Shown here piece by piece: positions 57,669 to 64,000 of a DNA stretch of 64,000 nucleotides. Source of the stretch: Phlebopus portentosus (taxonomy: Eukaryota; Basidiomycota; Agaricomycetes; Boletales; Boletinellaceae); NCBI GenBank assembly GCA_037892935.1, contig JAYXKI010000016.1, positions 992,001 through 1,056,000 of the forward strand. Direction: 5' to 3'. The notes under the pieces were generated by a model that saw nothing but the letters and a program-made list of their open reading frames with translations, did no database searches and was not told where the DNA came from. The translations under genes and the position numbers were made by a program. Every line of letters begins with the position of its first letter. The stretch's first letter is position 1.

Positions 57669-58969
57669 ATGAGCTTCCAGGATATCGAAACGGGGCTCGC
57701 TCAACCTCCGCACTCCCCGCCCTCCTCTTCTTCCGGCGTCCCTCAGTCCAAGGAAGAAGCAGCGTTCATGAGCCTGCAGGGCTCGCTCTCGCTGCAGGTG
57801 TTCAAGATCAACGCGAACGTCCAGGGGATATTGAAGCTTGTCGATCAGCTCGGGACGAACAGGGATACGGGGAGCGTGAGGAGCGCTTTGTGAGTTTCAG
57901 CCATTACCGCGCTTTCATATTTAGTTTTGTGAGGTGACGAGGTACCTGATACTTGCTTGTGTTTGGTGATTCCGGGAAGACATAACCTGACGGAGACGAC
58001 GAGAGACATGGCGAAGCGAGGGTCGGAGGACTTGAAGAAGTTAGCGGCTCTGCAAGGCACGCTGGTAAGCCCCCCCCCCGGGTCTTCCCCCCGCCTTTAT
58101 TCCTCAATGATTCACTCAACCTTATATGGAACGTCTCATCTGCGACTCGCGAATCTGTAGCCCAACCAGAGGACGGTACTTCAGAAGACCTCGCATGACT
58201 TCCAGCTCTCGTTAGTTGCTTTCCAACGAGCGCAGCAGGTCAGTGCGGAGCGACAACGGACAGTCGTCGAAGGCGTCAAGCTTGCCGTGGACGAGGAGCA
58301 CGCTCGCGAGGCGGGACCGTATGTCACTTTGTATTTGGAAGCAGCGTCTGTACAGAGGGAAACTAACGTCTGTGATGTGGGGTTTACAGTTCCGAGGCAC
58401 AGCCTGGTGGTTCACCAGAGCAGCGACAAGCACAGGTCCTACAACAGTGCGTCTTGGAATTATATCAAAGCCCCATTCGCTGACTTGTCGAATATGAAAT
58501 AGACAACTATCGCCTTACGAACTCGCGCATCAGGAGTCTCTAATCGAAGAACGCGAAGAGGAGATTCGGGAGATTGAGGGAGGTATCCACGAGCTCTCGG
58601 AGATCTTCCGGGATCTGGGTACGCTGGTCAGCGAACAGGGCGGCATGCTCGGTGCGTCTTCTCGCACATTCAAGAACTCTCATCTGCTGTAACTAACTCG
58701 ACACTCATATGTACGCGCCGTCGCAATCAAATTGAACAGACAACATCGAATCGAACATCTCGTCCATCGCCGTCGACACTACCGGCGCCGCAGAGGAACT
58801 CCACACCGCGTCCGATTACCAGCGGAAAGCGGGGCGCAGAGCAGCGTGCCTGATGATCATCATCGTCATCGTCATCTGTATCGTGTTATTAGCGGTAAGC
58901 TCTCCCTCCACATCGTCTTCCCCATTTTCTCTAACAATAATACTTTATCCCATTCAGGTTCTGTCATGA
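57669..58969 (+). CDS. PEP12: Endosomal syntaxin (Qa-SNARE)
   Basis: A seven-exon gene beginning MSFQDIETGLAQPPHSPPSS (57669-57889, 57980-58064 and further exons) and ending with the two-residue-plus-stop piece at 58969. The N-terminal Habc domain shows SLSLQVFKINANVQGILKLV and RSALHNLTETTRDMAKRGSE, then TSHDFQLSLVAFQRAQQ. The SNARE helix is EREEEIREIEGGIHELSEIF continuing RDLGTLVSEQGGMLDNIE, with the zero-layer Gln in SEQGG, followed by the TGAAEELHTASDYQRKAGRR linker. The tail anchor is LMIIIVIVICIVLLAVLS. Pep12/Syn7-type syntaxins mediate fusion at late endosomes and the vacuole. Frames are clean across all introns. Confidence 0.9.
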
Positions 58970-59691
58970 TACTTCCTTCCTTCCTTATTGCAGGAGAATG
59001 AAGGGTGGACGAGAATCATTATGAGATATCCCGGACGCTAGATATGAGACGTGTTATGAGTATTTTCCTATGTATCATCCCGCTCTTCGTCTCTGCGAAT
59101 CTTCTACGCTACCCTATATACCACGACTCTTATTTTCGTAGACCTTACTATTCCAGTCCGCATGCATCTATCGTTCGTTCTTCGAGCGCCTGTCCGGCAC
59201 TCCCAATAAATGCACTCGAGGTGTGCAGTGGCTCCGTGTAATGTCCAAATACCAAATAAGCCTCCGCCTATTCTTCAATCACAACAGAAATGAAAAAGCT
59301 CGTGTCGGGTTTTTCCTTGCTGTTGTGCTCAATGAAAATCGCATCTTGTTCGTTAAAGAGCTTTGCAACTCGGTTTCAAGCATTAAGCATTGTTGAGAGC
59401 ACGAAAATAAGTTAGTAACTAGCGAAAAAAACGAGCTCATCGTAACTCGTAACAGTTCAGGACTGAAGCGAAGAAGCAGCATGACGAAAACAAAAGTGGT
59501 GAGCGCGAATGAGCTTTATGCTCCTCATCAAGTATGATATATAACTAGTCTAGAGACTCAAATGTATGATGTTTTTTTGAAATACAAAATCACAACAACA
59601 ACATTATTTTTTTGCGCGTGATAAGTAATTAATAAATTGAGGAAGGGGAAAGGACAGACAGCAAGAAAAAGAAGTGCGCATTCTTAAATCA
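58970..59691. other. Intergenic stretch
   Basis: About 720 bases between PEP12 and the tRNA. Short open frames only (59005-59241 plus, 59279-59482 minus) without recognisable motifs. Confidence 0.5.
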
Positions 59692-59777
59692 TTCGGATAC
59701 GGGGAATCGAACCCCGAGCTGCCGCGCTCGCATAAGCTGATGAGAGGCGGCAATGTTAGCCGTTACACCATATCCGA
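59692..59777 (-). tRNA. tRNA-Glu (anticodon CUC) with a short intron
   Basis: The minus strand folds as a cloverleaf. The acceptor stem pairs TCGGATA with TATCCGA, the D arm is TGGTGTAACGGCTAACA, and the T arm is CGGGG-TTCGATT-CCCCG. The anticodon stem pairs GCCGC with GCGGC, and the loop reads C-T-CTC-A, then an intron of about 14 bases just after position 37, then C. The anticodon CTC decodes GAG (Glu). The discriminator base is A. Confidence 0.9.
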
Positions 59778-59813
59778 GTAGTTGTTAGTAAATGTGTCGA
59801 ACACAGTAGAACC

Positions 59814-60031
59814 ATGTCCGTCCCCTCGCTGCTCAGTTGACCACCGGCTTACAACTCGACTTGCACGCGCCTAGCAGCACTTCTACCGTCGAGACCTACC
59901 AACCCCGGACCATGCTCTCCAAATTTGATAGGGCAGTCGATAACGCCGACTTCTTTATTCGACTTCACGATGCCGCCTTGGGGTTTTTGGGGCTTGATGC
60001 CCATTTTTTATCCCCTTCACACGCCGTCTAG
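59814..60031 (+). CDS. Small uncharacterised protein (72 residues if one base gap is allowed)
   Basis: An ATG at 59814 reads MSVP and then meets a stop (TGA at 59838-59840). One additional base in the CCCC run at 59822-59825 joins it to a long clean frame: AAQLTTGLQLDLHAPSSTST, TYQPRTMLSKFDRAVDNADF, FIRLHDAALGFLGLDAHFLS and PSHAV-stop. The strand-specific codon pattern and the amphipathic-looking C-terminal half suggest a real small protein. It lies 37 bases beyond the tRNA 5' end, on the opposite strand. No family is recognised. Confidence 0.4.
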
Positions 60032-60566
60032 TTTCTAGTTATCACGTAGTAGCAAGACATGTACTGTTTCTTTATCCATCTAATATACATCGTTAACCAT
60101 ATCCGACTCGAAATGTTGTGTGTGAGATGACATATCATGTTCACAATGCAAGTTAGGTACTCTCTTCCCGAAGTCCCTCTGACTGCTGAAGCAGATGTAT
60201 TTTGAAGTGAGAAACTTTTCAGATGCCCAGCTGCATTTAAATACTGTGACAAGGCACAGACCAAGTTATGTTTTGATTCAAATACATGTCGACTTTCTCA
60301 ATGACGCTGCGTACAAGGCTACATCTGAGGGCTGTATCATTCACACCTGGCATCCTTCTGAGCCCATGTAGTCGGTACAGTGCTCCTGGCCCACCCGGAA
60401 TCGTCACAGTGAATGATCGGAACTAAACTCCATGTTACAAATGAATATCAAACAACCAATGCATATTCTACCAAAACATCCTGCTCGAGAGCAATAAATA
60501 AGCAAAGAGAAAAGACAGTGGAATCAGACTGCAACTTCTTATACATCTGATCTACTTCAACCCTTC
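60032..60566. other. Intergenic stretch between convergent genes
   Basis: About 535 bases with the 3' end of the Aurora kinase gene on the right. No gene is seen. Confidence 0.5.
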
Positions 60567-62323
60567 TCATCGATCGGCGGTAGACTGCTTGGCTCGTTTG
60601 CGATACATTGTGATCCAGGGATGCTTGAGCACTTCCGATAACGGCAGACGCTTCTCCGGGTCAAACTGGAGGAGCTGTGCAACAAAGCAAACAAGTCAGT
60701 CAATGCGACACAGTAATATATAAAGCAATGCTCACTACCTTTGTGATCAGATCCCTCGCAGCTGGCGAGACTTTATCGGGGACCTTGAGGTCAACTTTTG
60801 CTATTCGTTTGTACGTAGCTGCCAAATACGAATCGTTAGTCAAGAATCCGCGCAGCACACCGGATGAAAAGCACTGTACACGAACCAGTGTGACCACTCA
60901 GCTCTTCGAATGGCGGTGCACCACACAGAAACTCGTATGTAAGCACTCCAAGAGCCCAGTAGTCAACTTTCTCATTATGCTCCTTGCCGAGTACCATCTC
61001 CGGCGGCAGATAGTCGAGGGTACCGCACAGCGTTCTTCGTCTAAGGCGGGATGCATCATTACCACGGTCGGCGTATTGGATAATTTCACTTACCGGTTGC
61101 CAGGAGCATGCACACTCCATCCGAAATCGCCAATTTTGAGCTCCCCATTGATACCTAGCAACAGATTTTCTGGCTTGATGTCGCGGTGAATAATATGTTT
61201 CGAGTGGAGGTACGACAAGGCGTCCGCCATCTGGTCTATATATCTTGAACTCCGCTTCTCCGAGAATGATTTACATTTATTCAACTGCTTGTACAGCTCG
61301 CCCTTCCCAGCGAACTCGAGCATCAGGAAGATACGCTTCTCATCGTGGAAGTAGCCATAGAGCCGCAAAATATTCGGATGCCGTAAGTTCTGCTGAATTT
61401 CAATCTCTCGTCTGATTTGCTTCTCCACCTTGGACTCGACGATCTCGGACTTGTATAGACATTTGAGAGCGAGAATGTAGCGTGGTTCGCACCTTGTTCG
61501 AACCATGTAAACACGCCCGAACTTGCCCTTTCCAAGTGGTCGACCAATATCAAAGGAGGCGAGGCTCCAATCGCGCGTTGGACGTTCTCTGCGTGTAGGT
61601 CAAAATCAAAATACGATATAGACCACCTCGATCACAGTACAGGGCAACTTACACATGAAAGCTGGAGTCTAATGCAAGGATCTCAGCGGCTTCGCCATGT
61701 ACAGCCAACCCTCGCTTTTCATTCTCAATTTCAAATCCACCATCATATTGGCCGATGTCCATATTCTTCATATCAGCCGGTGTTGGAACTCTTGACGAGG
61801 CTGTCGTAGCAGTCGAGTTCGTCCTGCTACGCTGTGTCGATTGTTTTGTTGTTGTACCAGTAGAGGTCGTTGAAGCAGCGGTGTTCGAGCGTCCTAATGT
61901 AGGTTTTGACGTCGTCGAGTTTACTCGCTTGTGGCCTCCCAAAGCCGTCGTCGTAGTCGTGCCCGTCACTCCTGTACCCGCTCCCGCCGTCGCAGCCTTT
62001 ACAGCAGCACTCATTCCAGCCCCAGTACCAGTATTTCCATCCCTCGTCGGCGCAAACTTGGACGGGAGCTTCAAATTACTCGACGTCTTCTTGTGCAACG
62101 TTGGCTGAGCGTGTCTCGCATTCCCCGCATGTTGCTTCTCCTTCGCAGCAAGGTCAAGCTGCGAGAACTTCTGGGCGAGATTCGCCACATGATTTGTCTT
62201 TGTTAGCGCTGTTGACATGTCTACGCTGAAGCGCAGAGTTGGAGATGGAGGAGGAGCCGAGAAAGACGCGTTAAGAGTCCGGTCGACGATGCGGATGGTT
62301 GACTTTCGAACTCGCGTTCCCAT
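60567..62323 (-). CDS. IPL1: Aurora-type serine/threonine kinase
   Basis: A multi-exon gene for the single fungal Aurora kinase (Ipl1/Ark1), the catalytic part of the chromosomal passenger complex that corrects kinetochore attachment. An N-terminal disordered, Thr/Ser-rich region of about 200 residues (starting [15 protein letters not shown]) precedes the kinase domain. The domain shows [15 protein letters not shown] (glycine loop), [10 protein letters not shown] (ATP lysine), [69 protein letters not shown] (activation loop with the conserved Thr), [20 protein letters not shown] and, at the C-terminus, [15 protein letters not shown]. Frames are clean across the introns. The ATG at 62323 is chosen because the upstream GTG is not a start. 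Confidence 0.93.
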
Positions 62324-62569
62324 CACGTGCTCGTTTCACAGTATTAGGTAATTCTAATAAACTTTACCTCCCTCCCACTTCAACAGACATAGTAAATAGC
62401 GTTGCGCTTACAATGAAAAATATATAAAGTATGCGATAATGTACAAATTGCAGACATGAGGAAAACATCTACAGAAATATTAAGAACGGGAAAGAAATAT
62501 CGACTCCGGGGGATGGGGATGAAGCAAATGGATCGAGGATAGTGAAATGAAGAAATGAAATAATACCAT

Positions 62570-64000
62570 CTAAGCGAACTGCTCGTCTACATCAGAACCA
62601 ACTGCATCCGTATCTGACCAGTTATCCGACTCCGTGTCAATCTCAACGATTTTTGGATTCGAATTGGCGTTCGGTTGACACGTCTGTCCGTGCTGGAATC
62701 TATCATATTCAGTCCCACCTCCTTGTCGCGAGCGATTTTGTAATGGAGAAACGGAGAATGGTTCTCGCGCTGAGTGGGGCTGACTGGAATCATCGGAATT
62801 AAGAGGTAGCTCTGACAGAGGATGTTTCAGGTCTTCATCGCCTCGGTCGCCAGTTTTTGAGTTTTCACGATCAGGACGTCCTTGTACGTTCGAGTTTGGT
62901 GTGGTGGATGATGAATAGGTAGCAAGCTGGACTTGGGCCTCCGTGAAGCTGTGCCCAGGACTCTTTCTTCGAATTTCATGTAGATGTGCAGTCTTCGCCC
63001 ACTTCTTAGCCGAAACAGGCTTGGGCACCGATCCACCAGATCCACCTTCTCTCATAGAAAGCGATTGCTGTACAGGCCCAGGAGTACTATGCGAGCTCGC
63101 ACGACGCATCCTCGGTCTGGCTCCCATCCCGTGATTCGAATTGGACGCGCCAAGAAGGCCTGCGGACCGTGCTGCGGGTGTGTAGATAGCAAACCCGCTG
63201 ATGTCGGTGTCCGTGGTCTATGAGAGACGAATTGTCGGGGATGAGGAGCCCGAATCTCCGCTGGAGTTTTCCCTTTTGAGGAAGATGGAACTGCCAAATG
63301 ACTCGCAGAACCCCTAGGCGTTTGATCTCCGTCCTCCCGACCCTGGTGAATGGGAAATTTCACATGTTCTGCGCACAGGCTTAGCATTATGGGTGAGAAG
63401 CTGAAGTAAAGATAGCTCACCCATCTTCCTTATAGGAATAGGACTTTTAACGAAATCCTCGGACATACGAACTGGACTTTCAGTCCTCGGTTTCGATACC
63501 CACTCGCCGCTACTAAAATTGCTGAATTGACGGCGTCCCCATTCTCGCAGAGCATGTCTCCTGCTACCCGAGATTTCGGAAATGAACGGCTCGCCGCGAG
63601 ACCCGCGAGTGAGCGCCATGAACACCAGCACGACGAGCAGGAGACACAACTGCGCGATACCCAGCCGCTTTTCGAGAACCACCTCATCCGTGAGGAAATC
63701 TACCCGCGTCTGCAACTCGCCATGCTCTCGCTCGAGACGACGTCGTTGTCTGTCCATCTCGTTGATGATCTTCTGGAACGATTGTGTTGTAGCCTTGCTC
63801 TACCACGGTCGTCAGTATGCGAACACGAAAGAGGACCACAGCCTTACCAGTCCTTCCAGACGACCGACATCTTCTTCTAGTCTCGTCAGAGCATCTCGTA
63901 AGAAGCGAGTCTGCTCTTCAACGTAGCGCAGATACAGAGTCGAGTTTACCTCCAAGACGCTAAGACGAGTCATGATCGTTCGATAAATAGATTCTCCGGT
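62570..64000 (-). CDS. SLP1: SUN-like protein SLP1, C-terminal part (runs off the window)
   Basis: The 3' part of a minus-strand gene whose 5' end lies beyond 64000. It matches the region after the SUN domain of fungal Slp1-type proteins, ER/nuclear-envelope glycoproteins linked to protein folding. The edge exon reads SIYRTIMTRLSVLEVNSTLY and LRYVEEQTRFLRDALTRLEE. The next exon has QRRRLEREHGELQTRVDFL and the membrane segment KRLGIAQLCLLLVVLVFMAL followed by TRGSRGE. A cytosolic, disordered Ser/Pro-rich tail of about 350 residues follows, with SAGLL-type repeats and an acidic end (SDNWSDTDAVGSDVDEQFA). The tail frame shifts by one base near 63180, between RPRTPTSAGLLS and ARSAGLLGASNSNHG. Confidence 0.82.

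Overview
The window reads as nuclear DNA of a mushroom-type basidiomycete (Agaricomycetes). Genes are cut by many 50-60 base GT-AG introns, exons of 15-38 bases occur, and typical Agaricomycete families are present: a DUF6533 membrane protein, Zn2Cys6 proteins with C-terminal zinc clusters, a 2OG-Fe(II) oxygenase and a secreted repeat protein. The one recognisable RNA gene is an intron-containing tRNA-Glu(CUC). No name below the class level is justified from sequence alone.

Layout. 1-9.4 kb is gene-poor: a DUF6533 membrane protein (minus) and a secreted protein built from duplicated exons (minus), then 3.3 kb with a diverged tandem duplication. 9.4-18.2 kb is conserved: mitofusin FZO1, two uncharacterised proteins and the RIO1 kinase. 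18.3-24.3 kb is a transposon-disturbed block. It holds a tyrosine-recombinase remnant, a second coding remnant, a coiled-coil segment of the nuclear-basket protein TPR/MLP1 lacking both ends, and two tandem perfect hairpins. A 2OG-Fe(II) oxygenase follows at 24.4-25.9 kb, then about 3 kb almost without genes. 28.8-43.6 kb is dense and metabolic: a Zn2Cys6 protein, a four-helix membrane protein, dihydroxyacid dehydratase ILV3, thiazole synthase THI4, chorismate mutase ARO7, a septin-like GTPase and the beta subunit of methylcrotonyl-CoA carboxylase. 46.9-53.8 kb is one very long gene. 54.2-64 kb carries the proteasome chaperone NAS2/PSMD9, an unknown basic/acidic protein, the syntaxin PEP12, tRNA-Glu, a small protein, the Aurora kinase and the C-terminal part of a SUN-like SLP1 protein.

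The most unusual object is the 46.9-53.8 kb gene. It encodes a degenerate septin-like G domain whose C-terminal septin signature runs, inside one exon, into a long Arg-Glu/Arg-Asp repeat region and then into two separate Zn2Cys6 zinc clusters. A paralogous septin-like GTPase with an intact P-loop lies about 6 kb away on the same strand. I know of no described protein with this architecture.

A second pattern crosses the window: at least a dozen single-base gaps break otherwise clean reading frames, mostly in short G/C runs, including in normally essential genes (chorismate mutase, NAS2). This looks more like residual assembly error than gene death, and gene models here should be read with that in mind.
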